Below are positions 23,906-35,144 of a stretch of 64,000 nt of DNA, one piece after another. Location: assembly GCA_014526335.1 (NCBI GenBank), contig JACTAT010000363.1, positions 124,001 to 188,000 on the forward strand. The letters run 5' to 3'. Source of the DNA: Chrysaora quinquecirrha (lineage: Eukaryota; Cnidaria; Scyphozoa; Semaeostomeae; Pelagiidae). The stretch's first letter is position 1. Every line of letters begins with the position of its first letter. The notes beneath the pieces are model-generated. The model was not told where the DNA came from. It ran no database searches and saw nothing but the letters and a program-made list of their open reading frames with translations. The translations under genes were made by a program, and so were the position numbers.

Positions 23906-24405
23906 GATGTTTTGATTTTCATTTCGAAATCAACATTATAATATCGACAATGTGCGGAAAGTGTCCGCAGTCGACTGTGAAACTCATCGATAGTCTCGTG
24001 TGGTTTCTGTTCCGCTTGACGGAACGTGTAAACTTCAAAAATTCTGTTTTTGCTAGGCTCAAAGTGCTTTGTAAGTGCATCGGTGGCTTTTTGATAACCT
24101 TTACTATCTCCTGTATCGGAAAGAGCTTTGAATATATGGTAAACTTCAGGTACAGCTTGGTATAATAACAGCGCTCATTTTCTTTTGTCTGACTTGATGT
24201 CCGCTGCCAACTAGTATGTTTATGATCTCTCTAACCAATTTTTCCACCATAAACCTGCATTTCCAACTTCAGATGTTGGCTCAAAGATAGGCATAGGTAC
24301 GATACTACTTGAAGAAGCCATAGTTCGAATGAATGAATTTATTTTAATTCGTTTATCCTCATCGCCAATTATAGTAGCTAGGACACTCCTCCATTCGGGT
24401 AGCAC
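23905..24405 (-). pseudogene. Gypsy gag fragment
   Basis: Starts with an ORF (MASSSSIVPMPIFEP and GLWWKNWLERS), stops, and continues in frame with AADIKSDKRK, LLYQAVPEVYHIFKALSDTG and FEVYTFRQAEQKPHETIDEF followed by HSRLRTLSAHC. This is the retrotransposon gag helical domain (W...WLERF, RK..LL, F..R.Q...E....F...LR..A..C). At about 23905 it joins integrase sequence directly, marking the internal deletion. Confidence 0.75.
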
Positions 24406-24474
24406 GTGTATTCAACTCAAAGTAATCTTAACAAGAAGTACCATTAATTTGTGCGTATGATCGGGCGAACGAAA

Positions 24475-24770
24475 GAGAAACTGCAACCCACATGATGGTA
24501 ATAACTTACCTGGAGAGGGAGGTTTAAATGTTACAGAAAACAATGAAAGTATCATAGATGTGGCAGAGGAGCAGAAACTGCTATATGATAGAATTCAGGC
24601 AAGTTTACAGGAGGGTAATAACCGCAATATATGTCACCTGAAGAAAGCTGACCAATTGAAGCTCAACCAAGAAAGACAAAAAGTGAATAAGGTACTCAAG
24701 TACATAGTACATAAGAGCGAACAGTATAAAAGAAAAATCTTATTAAAGCAGCAAGTATGGTTCTAACAGA
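24475..24770 (+). pseudogene. Retroelement ORF fragment, right part
   Basis: Continues the ORF interrupted at 22924: GEGGLNVTENNESII, then DVAEEQKLLYDRIQASLQEG and NQERQKVNKVLKYIV. Its first 80 bp duplicate 22840-22924, so the gypsy insertion sits between two copies of this segment. The helical, Glu/Lys-rich protein resembles the region before the RT in some LINE-like elements. It is a fragment only. Confidence 0.45.
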
Positions 24771-25824
24771 AAATTTGGTATGGAAGTGAGGGAGAAAAGA
24801 ATAACAGAAGAGATGATAGGAAGGTAGACTCACTACAAAAGTCGTAGATTCGCTCCTAGCCCCCCACGCAACACAGCCCGCTCATACTACGATTTATAAT
24901 ATTTCAGTGTGGAAAAACGGCTAAAATTCGATGCCTCGATTTCATTATTTTGTTCAGCTGAAGATGTGGCGGCCCTCTGAAATCTTCTGTAACAAAATTA
25001 CAGAAAAGTTTCTGAGCAGAAAGATGCAAAACAAATGAGATCCAGTTATGCTCTTCTTCAATCGCTTTACCGACATTGAAATCAATAAACATGCAGCAGT
25101 TTTTCCTTCCAGAATGGCTTGTACGTTTGCCTTCGGTAACGGGCAGGAAAATAAGATAGACTACCCTTATCTATCTATAGATAGATAAACGAAGCGACAA
25201 AGGAATAGAAACAACAAAGTTTTGAGCTGTTATTCTCATTAATAAGTCAAATTTTTATCAAATTCTTACCGCTAACAGAAACTAATTTAAATGATAAGGC
25301 AAAAACAACTAAATCCTACTTCTGGACCTGCCAGTTCTTCAAAACAAATTTAGAGTTACCATGTTAAACTAGGAACGAAACTGGCCGCCCAGTTTTAGAC
25401 ATTCTCAACCTTCAAATTGGATTCAGCTTTTGTTATTTTTTACCGTTGAATGAAATGATGGTGAATCATGAATGTTTGGGAACAGTTATTCGTAAATACT
25501 GACTGAACTGAGTGAACTATGAAAGCAATTTTCTAAATATTTCACGGCAAGCCCGCTTGCTCCTCAAAACTGAAAAGCTACCGCCAAAAAGATTTAAAGT
25601 TGAGTGAAAAATAAAGGAAAGCTGAATCAAATTAATTAAATCCCACCAATTAGATGTCTATAAATGTTCTGTATTACTATTATCTACTGAAAAATGCAGT
25701 CAATAAAGCTAAAGAATTTTTACTGATGTAGATGTTTGCAGGTCTTCAGAGTTCTTCACGGTTCTTCGGTTCTTCAGGGTGAACATCATCTGTGTTGCCG
25801 TGAATTTAAACCCAAGTCCACAAA

Positions 25825-28800
25825 AATAGTCCAGAGGGTGAATGGGGAGCATTACCACCTGAGCTGGGACTTTATGGGATAAACATTTTCTGGGTCACTT
25901 TTTGGCGTAGATTGCGAATTTGGATGTTGATCGGTGATTCTGGGGGGCTTTTCGGAGATACAGGGGGGTTTTGGGAGAAATAGAGAGGGGCTTATTTATT
26001 CATAATGATAGCAGTCCTTTTAGCAACAGGAGCCAGGGGGGTATTCTTGGCCAACAAATTCAATCAAATCGTGGATGGATAAAGATTCTTATTAAAGGGG
26101 TTACCTTGGTGGGATCGGTGGGTTAGTTTGGGGGGCTGTGGGTTTAGAGCGAAGCGTTCAATAGGAAGGCACGCACTTCTAGTCCGGTCTGAAAGCACAA
26201 CAATCGTGCAAAATATGATACCAGCATTAAAATTTCACAAAATATGCAATTTGAGTCGTTGAAAAAAATGCAAAACAGACCCAAGCTGAAAAATGCCCCT
26301 ATGATCTATTTTTAGAACAGGGGGCTTAGCCCCAGTCCTCAGAATGATGAAATCGATTTTGGAGTCATTGGTTACCGTATAACCATGAAATTTAGTATTC
26401 CTAAGTAAATTAACCTGTACAATACCATAAAAATCAAATGAGGCCAATAAAGTACCCTATTTTCTATATTTAGAACAGGGGGCTCAGTCCCAGTCCTCAA
26501 AACCGTAAAATTGATTTAGGAAGATATATTGCCTGTATAACCATGAAATTTAGTATTCTTATGTAAATTGACATGTACAATATCATGAACATCAAATCAG
26601 GTCGATAAATTACCCTATTTTCTTTATCTAGAACAGGGGGCTTGATCCCAGTCCTCATAACCGTAAAATTGATTTAGGAGGTTATATTACCCGTGTAACG
26701 ATGAAATTTAGTATTTCAGTTCCCTTCACGGCACCGGTCCCAGTCCACAGAGTTATTACCCAATTTCTAAGTTAACAAAACATATGATATACGAACCAAA
26801 TAGTACAGAACGATTGACGGTCTACTGATATTATCTCAGTCAAAACATTGGCCACTGCATTCACACAATTCCGTGCACTCTAATCCATAGCGCTTGCACT
26901 TGCACCTGGTTGTGCAACTCCGTTTGCAACCGCATTGACCAGTTCATGGCAGGCCTGTGACGCTTCGGATATCAGTGTCCAAATTGGAGTCATCATCCCT
27001 TCCTCTCCTTCTGTTCTACGCCAACCGTAATCAACGATATCTGGAACATTTTGCCATCGGTTAAAGACAGACCCCAAATAATCCTACAAGCAAAAATGTG
27101 ACAATTAATCACCTTTAATTGTTAAGTAGTTTTTCGAACACTCAAATTACGGAAAAACGTTAACTGCTCTTGAGGTGAGGCACCGTTTACAATACAGTTT
27201 AAACGGCGTTTCACTTTGTAATTACGAACCATTACTCATTCCATACTAATTTAATCAACATGGTGCACGAAGCGACAACAACTACATTGTCGAATAAGGT
27301 ATAAAGGTACCAAATACCTTTAATGTCAAAGAATTAATTTTGGTTTCAGATTCGGACAGCCCCCTTTGCCTTTTTCTCCTTTCTTAGGTCCATGTCCATC
27401 TATTCTGACTATCTGAAGAGTTTGGGTAAAGTATTTATATGTGTGACAAGTAAAGGGTTAAGTACTTGCGTAAACGGAGCCTCTGACGTTAATTTAGATA
27501 TCAAACATATGTATCATCACTTTTCTTACCCGCCTTGGTACAGAGCTCTCTTTCTATTGAACCAGTGCATCTTTCGTTGGTGGCAGGCTTTCAATGGTTC
27601 GACCCTTGTTGGTAAACAACATTCGTCTACACTCATCTATTGATGATAGCTAACTGGAACGGTTGTAAAGCTGGATAACGTTCAATCATGCACTGGTTGA
27701 ACATAGAAAGATGCACTGGTTCAACATACAAAGAGAGCTCTGTACCAAGGCGGGTAAGAGTAGTGATGATACATATGTTTGATATCTAAATTAACGTCAG
27801 AGGCTCCGTTTACGCAAGTACTTAACCCTTTACTTGTCACACATATAAATACTTTACCCAAACTCTTCAGATAGTCAGAATAGATGGACATGGACCTAAG
27901 AAAGGAGAAAAGGCAAAGGGGGGGCTGTCCGAATCTGAAACCAAAATCAATTCTTTGACATTAAAGGTATTTGGTACCTTTATACCTTATTCAACAATGT
28001 AGTTGTTGTCGCTTCGTGCACCATGTTGATTAAATTAGTATGGAATGAGTAATGGTTCGTAATTACAAAGTGAAACGCCGTTTAAACTGTATTGTAAACG
28101 GTGCCTCACCTCAAGAGCAGTTAACGTTTTTCTGTAATCTGAGTGTTCGAAATACTACTTAACAATTACTGTACTATTTGGTTCGTATATCATATGTTTT
28201 GTTAACTTAGAAATTGGGTAATAACTCTGTGGTACATGTCAATTTCCATAAGAATACTAAATTTCATGGTTATACAGGCAATATATCTTCCTAAATCAAT
28301 TTTACGGTTTTGAGGACTGGGACTGAGCCCCCTGTTCTAAATATAGAAAATAGGGTACTTTATTGGCCTAATTTGATTTTTATGGTATTGTACAGGTTAA
28401 TTTACTTAGGAATACTAAATTTCATGGTTATACGGTAACCAATGACTCCAAAATCGATTTCATCATTCTGAGGACTGGGGCTAAGCCCCCTGTTCTAAAA
28501 ATAGATCATAGGGGCATTTTTCAGCTTGGGTCTGTTTTGCATTTTTTTCAACGACTCAAATTGCATATTTTGTGAAATTTTAATGCTGGTATCATATTTT
28601 GCACGATTGTTGTGCTTTCAGACCGGACTAGAAGTGCGTGCCTTCCTATTGAACGCTTCGCTCTAAACCCACAGCCCCCCAAACTAACCAACCAATCCCA
28701 CCAAGGTAACCCCTTTAATAAGAATCTTTATCCATCCACGATTTGATTGAATTTGTTGGCCAAGAATACCCCCCTTGCTCCTGTTGCTAAAAGGACTGCT

Positions 28801-28985
28801 ATCATTATGAATAAATAAGCCCCTCTCTATTTCTCCTAAAACCCCCCTGTATCTCCGAAAAGCCCCCCAGAATCACCGATCAACATCCAGATTCGCAATC
28901 TACGCCAAAAAGTGACCCAGAAAATGTTTATCCCATAAAGTCCCAGCTCAGGTGGTAATGCTCCCCATTCACCCTCTGGACTATT
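25825..28985. mobile_element. 3.2-kb inverted repeat with unequal arms
   Basis: Left arm 25825-27575 and right arm 27706-28985 are reverse complements at high identity, separated by about 130 bp. Both ends read AATAGTCCAGAGGGTGAATG outward-in. The right arm lacks two segments of the left: about 26582-26745 (one unit of an internal ~165-bp repeat carrying GAACAGGGGGCTT) and about 26818-27115 (with a coding remnant). Scattered substitutions distinguish the arms. No target duplication was found. It could be a foldback transposon or a segmental inverted duplication. Confidence 0.85.
26820..27083 (-). pseudogene. Cys-rich (CXC/tesmin-like) C-terminal exon remnant
   Basis: From an acceptor-like TTGCTTGTAG (complement, ending at 27084) the frame reads DYLGSVFNRWQNVPDIVDYG, WRRTEGEEGMMTPIWTLIS and ACHELVN. 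A single-base shift then gives CGCKRSCTTRCKCKRYGLEC and TELCECSGQC, then a stop. The spaced CxC pattern matches the Cys-rich tail seen in an uncharacterised invertebrate protein family with a GW...W region before it. It is present only in the left arm of the inverted repeat. It could be a captured exon or part of a transposon gene. Confidence 0.6.
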
Positions 28986-28989
28986 AGAC

Positions 28990-30180
28990 TTAAATGTAAT
29001 ATAAATGCTAATGTAAGTTAAGTTTTGAAATTCAACTTAAATTAATCTTAATATCAAACTTCACCTTAATCTTAAACTTGAACTAAACCTTTTTCTTTTC
29101 TAACTCGTAGTCCTAGTTTTACACTCAGTTTTAAACTTAAACTTCATCATAACCTTAGGCACAAACTGGAATTTATTCTAAATCTTAGTCTCCATAGTAT
29201 TGAAATAAAGCGCGAAATTGAACTCAATTTCAAACCTAATCTCTTCAACTTAAATTTATTTTAATGTTTATTGAAAATTCAAACTCAAATAAAGAATTAA
29301 TTTTAGTCTGAATCTTAACCTTGATTTTGATATGTATAAATGCTAATCTTAATGTTAATCTAATATCAAACAAAAAATTAAAATTGTTCTCAATCTTGCT
29401 CTCAATTTTCTTTTATAATCAATTAAAATTATTTTAATTGTAATGTTGAACTTAAACTTTACTTGAGACTGAACGTATGTGAAATCCAACTTTAAATGAA
29501 TTTCATTGGAATGAGAATGGGCAACAAAGAGGAAAAAAATAGTTAGATAAAGACAGAGACAAATTTAATAATTCCAGAAAGAAGTGTAGAAGAGACTTTT
29601 AGACACGAGAGACTACAGCAGGCATAGAAAAAGAAAGGTGCGGTGGTTCGCATATCCAACAGACTGCAGAGAGTGGAAAAAGTCCGATCAGGGCAGCTTT
29701 GATGGCCGGGAGGATGTCATGCTACAAAATTTTCGCTAATCCATTGTCCATTTTGGTATACAAGATAGGCCTCTCTGAACGCTACCTCCCAAGGACTCGG
29801 CATAAAAGGGCTTCCACCTCCAAGGGATTGTGCATCTATAGTGGCTATTATTGCTCTTAATCTTAATTTCCATCTTGATCTTAATCTTGCTGTGCATCAT
29901 AATCTTAATCTAAATCTTAATCTAAATCTACATATCAATCTTTATATTCATCTTAATGTTAAGCTCAATGTTAATGTCAACTTTTATCTTAAACTTATTT
30001 TAAACTTAATCTTCATCTTAATCTTAGTCTTTACCTGAATCTTAATCTTAATCTTAAGCTTAATCTTACGCTTAATCTTAATCTTACTCTACATATCAAT
30101 CTTCATATTAATCTTAATGTTAATCTTAATGTTAATGTCAATCGTTATCTTAAAAATAAGACAAACTTAATCATGAACTT
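28990..30180. repeat. Degenerate TTAATC-type tandem repeat
   Basis: Imperfect hexamer-like repeats (CTTAAT, AATCTTAAACTT) dominate 28990-29480 and 29850-30180. Between them, 29720-29840 carries a decayed copy of the composite-repeat terminal motif (CTACAAAATTTTC...TTTTGGTATACAAG and AAGGGATTGTGCATC). The array resumes at 34350, so the Penelope complex lies inside it. Non-coding. Confidence 0.65.
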
Positions 30181-32555
30181 AAGAGGTCGGCATGATGGGG
30201 ACTCTTCCAAGATTTTTAAATATGTGAGAGTTCCTATCCCGAGATAGATGTTGGCTTGTTTCCCCAGCATATATGATGCAGAATTACATCCTGCACAAAC
30301 AAATTTTTAAAAAACACGTGCCTTGAGAAATTCAGGGATGGAATCCTTAACCCCAAACATATTACGAATTTGAAAGAAGTTAAAACAACCCGTATCTAAT
30401 ATTAGGATGCTGTTTGTTAATAAAATCAAAGAAAAGTAAGGCGTCATTTTCGTTACGGAACAAACAAAATGTATCGTCCACGTAGCGGCGATAGAATAAG
30501 ACATTAGGCCCTACATAAGATTCCAACCAAATCTTCTCATGGTGTCCCATGAAAAGATTGGCAAGAGCCGATGCTAATGGCGATCCCATGGCAACTCTAT
30601 CGATCTGGTCATAATAAACCCCTTTAAATAAAAAATGAGTTTGTGCTGTAGCGAAAATGAATAACTTTTTAAGATCGGCCTTAGATATCTTAAGACTAGG
30701 ATTACCTTCAGAAATGTACTTAACAGCGAGATCGACAGATTCTACAGGTGGGATGTTAGTGAATAGGCTTTCAACATCGAAAGAGACCAGAAACGTATTA
30801 GAGGTTTTTGAGATCAGAAACAAAAGAAAAAGTATCACTAGCACAGTGTTCCTTAGGAATATGAGGATCTAACAAAGAACATAAATATTTAGCTAAATCA
30901 TAATTGTAAGTGCGAATAGATGAAACAATCGTAATTTATAAACAGTGAGACGACCTGAAACGACCTGAAACGAGATGAAACCACCTGAAACCACCTGAAA
31001 CGACCTGAAACGAGCCTTCAAATTTGGAATCGAGGCTGAAACGACCTGAGACGACCTGCTATCTTAGCAACGAAGTGTTAAGGTCGAGGGATTTGTATTG
31101 TTCTTTACGCATTGTCACATTCTTTTCTTATCACAATCGGAACACGTGTCAGTATCAATGAAGAATCAAAGCGGCCATCCTTTCATCAGACACCTAATTT
31201 TCTGCGAAAGACAGTCTATCCGATCCATAAGGGGTCATTGGGCATGAGGGGTTATGATGATGGGCGGTTTTCCGGGTTTTTCGACACTTCGAGAGCGGTT
31301 TTACCGAGGGGCAACTCACTCCTCAGAAAGGTGTACAAGATTTTTATGAAAACAAAAGGATCTCCAAGAGATTTTTGTGAAAACAATAGGTTTTCTAGCA
31401 AAGGTGTACGAGGTTTTCAAAGAATGAATCGCCCCTCGGGTTTTACGGTTTTACCTTCAAAAAGTACGGTTTTCAATTTGTGATTTCCGTGTGGTTTAAA
31501 AGAGTTTTAACATGTAGGTCTACGCTTCAACTATTTTGGCTAAAAAAATGTTTTTACGGTTTTCAAACCTCCCCCCCCCCTTTGCCTCCATAATAGAGTT
31601 TCGGAACCAAAATGTTGATCTAGAGAATTTGGCGTTAAACACAAAATTCAGAATAAAACAAAAAGAAAAGGCAAAAAAATTCAGAAAGCCCCTGGTTATT
31701 TATTTAATAAAGCTTATACCGAGGGGCATTATTCACTCCTTGAAAATCTCGTACACCTTTACTGGAAGTCCTATTGTTTTCTTGGAAATCCCTTGAAAGT
31801 CCTTTTGTTTTAATGAAAATCTCGTACGCCTTTTGCAGAGTGAAATGCCCCCCGGCTTATACAGTAAATGGGAATTTGTGGGAGAACGGCAACAACCAAA
31901 TATCTTTATTGAAAACAGACTCCTCCTTTTGATCAGGAAATCATATGAAGTCAATCAATTTCAGCTCCAACAGTGATTTTTTTCAACAGATTAAGAACAA
32001 TACCTTCCCAGAGGGATGGCCGCTTTGATACTGACACGTGTTCCTATTGTGATAAGAAAAGAATGTGACAATGCGTAAAGAACAATACAAATCCCTTGAC
32101 CTTAACACTTCGTTGCTAAGATTGCAGGTCGTCTAAGGTCGGTTCAGCCTCGATTCCAAATTCGACGTGTCGTTTCAGGTTGTTTCAGGTGGTTTCAGGT
32201 CGTTTCAGATAGTTTCAGGTGGTTTCAGGTGGTTTCAGGTCGTCTCACTGTTTATAAATTACGTGAAACAATGGGCCTAAAAGGAGGAGGAGAATCAGGA
32301 GAGCGTGGTTTGTGCATTTTGGGCAAACCGTATATTCTAGCAGGTTGAGAGCCGGAAGGATAAATTTTATCATAAGTTTCACTATCTAGATGACCTTTCT
32401 TTTTAGCTCTCTTAAAAAGCGTTGTAATTTACCCTCAGGAGTTAAAGTTGGATCACTATTTAATTTATCAAATTTAGAACTGTCCAATATTAAATTTAAA
32501 ACACTTTCTTCATATACCTTTCTGTCAAGGATGACAACACCACTGTTTATAAATT
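30180..32555 (-). mobile_element. Penelope-like retroelement, minus copy, split by a foldback element
   Basis: Read leftward: the N-terminal part 32555-32264 (GVVILDRKVYEE, SSKFDKLNSDPTL, IYGLPKMHKP) is interrupted by the 1.33-kb element at 30930-32263. It continues at 30929 with SSIRTYNYDLAKYL, FLVSFDVESLFTNIPPVESV, GVYYDQIDRVAMGSPLASAL and the catalytic FYRRYVDDTFCLF. After NIR the sequence jumps to FQIRNMFGVKDSIP, deleting most of the RT thumb and linker. A decayed GIY-YIG start (FVCAGCNSA) ends near 30180. Confidence 0.88.
30930..32263. mobile_element. Foldback-type element with long inverted ends and 9-bp target duplication
   Basis: A 1334-bp element beginning CGTAATTTATAAACAGTGAG and ending with its exact complement. 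It is flanked by TGAAACAAT on both sides (30921-30929 and 32264-32272), and removing it restores the Penelope reading. Outer arms (about 260 bp) start with irregular ACCTGAAACG 10-mers. A second inner inverted pair (about 31298-31450 and 31710-31857) shares CCGAGGGGCA and GGTGTACGAG blocks. No transposase is encoded. Long arms and a 9-bp duplication fit Mutator-like or foldback elements; that is inference. Confidence 0.85.
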
Positions 32556-32560
32556 ACGTC
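32536..32560. repeat. Copy of the foldback terminus at the junction of two Penelope copies
   Basis: CACTGTTTATAAATTACG (32542-32559) equals the last 18 bp of the foldback element at 32263. It sits exactly between the minus-strand and plus-strand Penelope copies. Confidence 0.75.
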
Positions 32561-34340
32561 GATAGGAGGATATCGGACAGTTCTAAATTTGATAAATTAA
32601 ATAGTGATCCAACATTAACTCGTGAGAGTAAATTACAACACTTTTTAAGAGAACTAAAAAGAAAGGTCATCTAGATAGTGAAACGTATGATAAAATTTAT
32701 CCTTCCGGCTCTCAACCTGCTAGAATATACGGTTTGCCCAAAATGCACAAACCACCCTCTCCTGATTCTCTTCCCTCTTTTAGGCCCATTGTCTCATCTA
32801 TTCGCACTTACAACTATGATTTAGCTAAATATTTATGTTCTTTGTTAGATCCTCATATTCCTAAGGAACACTGTGCTAGTGATACTATTTCTTTTGTTTC
32901 TGATCTCAAAACCCTCTCTACCTCTAATAAGTTCCTGGTCTCTTTCGATGTTGAAAGCCTATTCACTAACATCCCACCTGTAGAATCGATATCTAAGGCT
33001 GATCTTAAAAAGTTATTCATTTTCGCTACAGCACAAGCTCATTTTTTATTTAAAGGGGTTTATTATGACCAGATCGATAGAGTTGCCATGGGATCGCCAT
33101 TAGCATCGGCTCTTGCCAATCTTTTCATCGGACACTATGAGAAGATTTGGTTGGAATCTTATGTAGGGTGTAATGTCTTATTCTATCGCCGCTACGTGGA
33201 CGATACATTTTGTTTGTTCCGTAACGAAAATGACGCCTTACTTTTCTTTGATTTTATTAACAAACAGCATCCTTATATTAGATTCACTATGGAGAAGGAG
33301 GTTAATAACAAGATTCCTTTTTTAGATGTTCTTATTGATAACAGTAATCCTAACGCATTGCTCACTTCGGTCTATCATAAAAGTACTTACACAGGTCTAT
33401 TGACTAACTTCTTTAGCTTCACCTCGTTTTCTTACAAAACTGGTTTAATCAAGGCTTTAGTTGATAGGACTTACAAAATTAACAGCACTTGGGTAGGTTT
33501 TGATAAGGATATTAAAAGTCTTGTTACTACTCTTAAGAAAAATCTTTTTCCATCTTATCTTATTGATAGGGTAGTTAACAACTACATTGATAAGGTCCAT
33601 AACTCTTCTCCATCATCACAACTTTCAGCCACCTCACAGAACATCGCTACGAGCTACTTCAAGTTACCTTTCATAGGACCATACTCTAATATGACTCAGC
33701 GTAAAAAAAGAACTTTAATTAATTGTTACTGTAAAGATTTAGATATACGGATTGTTTCCACTTCTTTTAAAATTCGTAACTTGTTTGGGGTTAAGGATTC
33801 CATCCCTGGATCACTTAAGGCACGTGTTCTTTACAAATTTGTTTGCGCAGGATGTAATTCTGCATTGTATGTTGGTGAAACCAGCTGACATTTCGCAACA
33901 CGTGTCCATGAACATCTATCACGGGATAGGAATTCTCACATCTTTAAGCATCTGCAAGAGTCCCCATCTTGCCGACCTCTTTGTAACTCAGATTGTTTTA
34001 AAATTTTAGATACTTCTAACACCACTTTTCAGTTAAAAATTAAGGAAGCTCTACATATTAACTTGGAGAAACCAACCCTCAATAAGCAACTTTTTCATTA
34101 TAATTTAACTTTATCCCTTTGACCTTTATAATTATGTTCTTCTAGTTTTCATTATCTTTCTTTTCACAGTTTTTGATTAATCTTTACCGATCTTGTTACG
34201 CTTTCGTTTTTCAATGTGTCACTTTGATATTTTAATGAGGTATTTTTGCATTTATATTTCACAATTTTGTAGTGTTCAACATTGTAACTGAAGATGAATT
34301 AATGTAATTCAAAACATGTCATACAAGTTTAAAAATGTTG
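32560..34340 (+). mobile_element. Penelope-like retroelement, plus copy (RT plus GIY-YIG)
   Basis: Starts mid N-terminal region (SSKFDKLNSDPTL), carries a near-complete RT and a GIY-YIG endonuclease, and ends with a short 3' region to about 34340. It is head to head with the copy at 30180-32555. A one-base deletion near 32665 (in the RELKRK...HLDS block), a 16-codon deletion after NIPPVES and one stop in the nuclease inactivate it. Compared with the minus copy it is otherwise well preserved, including the catalytic residues. Confidence 0.9.
32734..34122 (+). pseudogene. Penelope RT / GIY-YIG endonuclease ORF with one internal stop
   Basis: The open frame reads PKMHKPPSPD, FLVSFDVESLFTNIPP, FKGVYYDQIDRVAMGSPLAS, the catalytic FYRRYVDDTFCLF (33183-33219), NNKIPFLDVLI and STYTGLLTNFFSF, to LYKFVCAGCNSALYVGETS. 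There TGA at 33886-33888 replaces a residue usually Arg (CGA to TGA, as in CpG decay). In the same frame it continues HFATRVHEHLSRDRNSHIFK and LKIKEALHINLEKPTLNKQ, ending at a TGA at 34120-34122. The downstream part holds the remaining GIY-YIG blocks (R...EH, E...L...P..N). The order RT then GIY-YIG defines canonical Penelope-like elements. Confidence 0.92.
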
Positions 34341-34344
34341 TCTG

Positions 34345-34860
34345 TTTTTTGAAATCTTAATCTTATTCTTAATCTTATTCTTGATCTTAATCTTAATCTT
34401 ACTCTTAAACTTCACTCAATCATCTAAATCTTAATCTCAATCATTATTTAAATCTAGTCTTAAACAAAAGCTTAAAATTAATCTTAATGTTAAACTTAAT
34501 CTTAAACTTGAACTTATCTTATTATTATTCTTATTCTTAGTCTTAAATCTTAGTCTTAAACTCACAAGAAGATAAATTATAATCTTAATCTCAATGTCAA
34601 CGGTGATTTCAATAGTGGCTAAGTTTTATTTTTATCTTTATCTTAATATTTAACTTGAATATATTCTAAATTTAAATTCTAAACTAAAATCAAACTTGAT
34701 CTAAAGATGAACTTTGCTCACATTAAAACTTAATTTCAAACTAAGATTTATCTTGATCTTAACAGCAAATTCAAATTCAATTTTAAAATCAATTTTAATC
34801 TGAATGTTGATCTCAATTTTCATTTAAATCTTAAATCTTAATGTTAATTGAAGATTTTTT
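34345..34860. repeat. Degenerate TTAATC-type tandem repeat, right part
   Basis: Same irregular ATCTTA/ACTTAA hexamer composition and orientation as 28990-30180. It probably belongs to one ancient array that was split by the Penelope insertions. No unit longer than the hexamer is regular. Non-coding. Confidence 0.6.
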
Positions 34861-35144
34861 TAAGAAGTTTACTTCAGAGAATTGTGGTAAACTCAAATAA
34901 GTATTCATTGACTTTCTTAACTTTCAGTTATATAATGATCATAACCCGACCTCTCTACACAGGTACCTCTCAATATCCGTTTTCTTAACAGTTCAATTTC
35001 TAAAAATCCAAATTCTTGGTTCTTGAAGAGGCATACAAGGCCTTTATAGATCTAAACAAATTAAAAACATAGGGGCCCTGTGGGCATGTTTGAAGAACCA
35101 CTCTGGTTGAATATAGCTATTTCGGTCAAATGATGAAAGATATT

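Larger units (their letters stand above)
22925..24452 (-). mobile_element. Ty3/gypsy element with large internal deletion (LTR - gag - integrase - LTR)
   Basis: Two direct copies of an LTR-like block (CATTCGGGTAGCACGTGTAT at about 22931 and 24392) bracket gag and integrase remnants on the minus strand. A purine tract, complement of 23020-23037, borders the left LTR. Next to the right LTR lies a primer-binding-site-like AATTGGCGATGAGGAT (complement). The right LTR lacks its first 30 bp or so. Protease, RT and RNase H are absent: the element is a deletion derivative. Confidence 0.7.

Noticed and set aside
25163..25190. Perfect 22-bp palindrome TTATCTATCTATAGATAGATAA
   Set aside because: It is explained as a short TATC/GATA microsatellite; no associated element or gene.
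34285..34320. Possible hammerhead ribozyme at the end of the plus Penelope copy
   Set aside because: CTGAAGATGA...CAAAAC recalls a catalytic core, but the required CTGATGA and GAAA strands are not present and no stems could be drawn.
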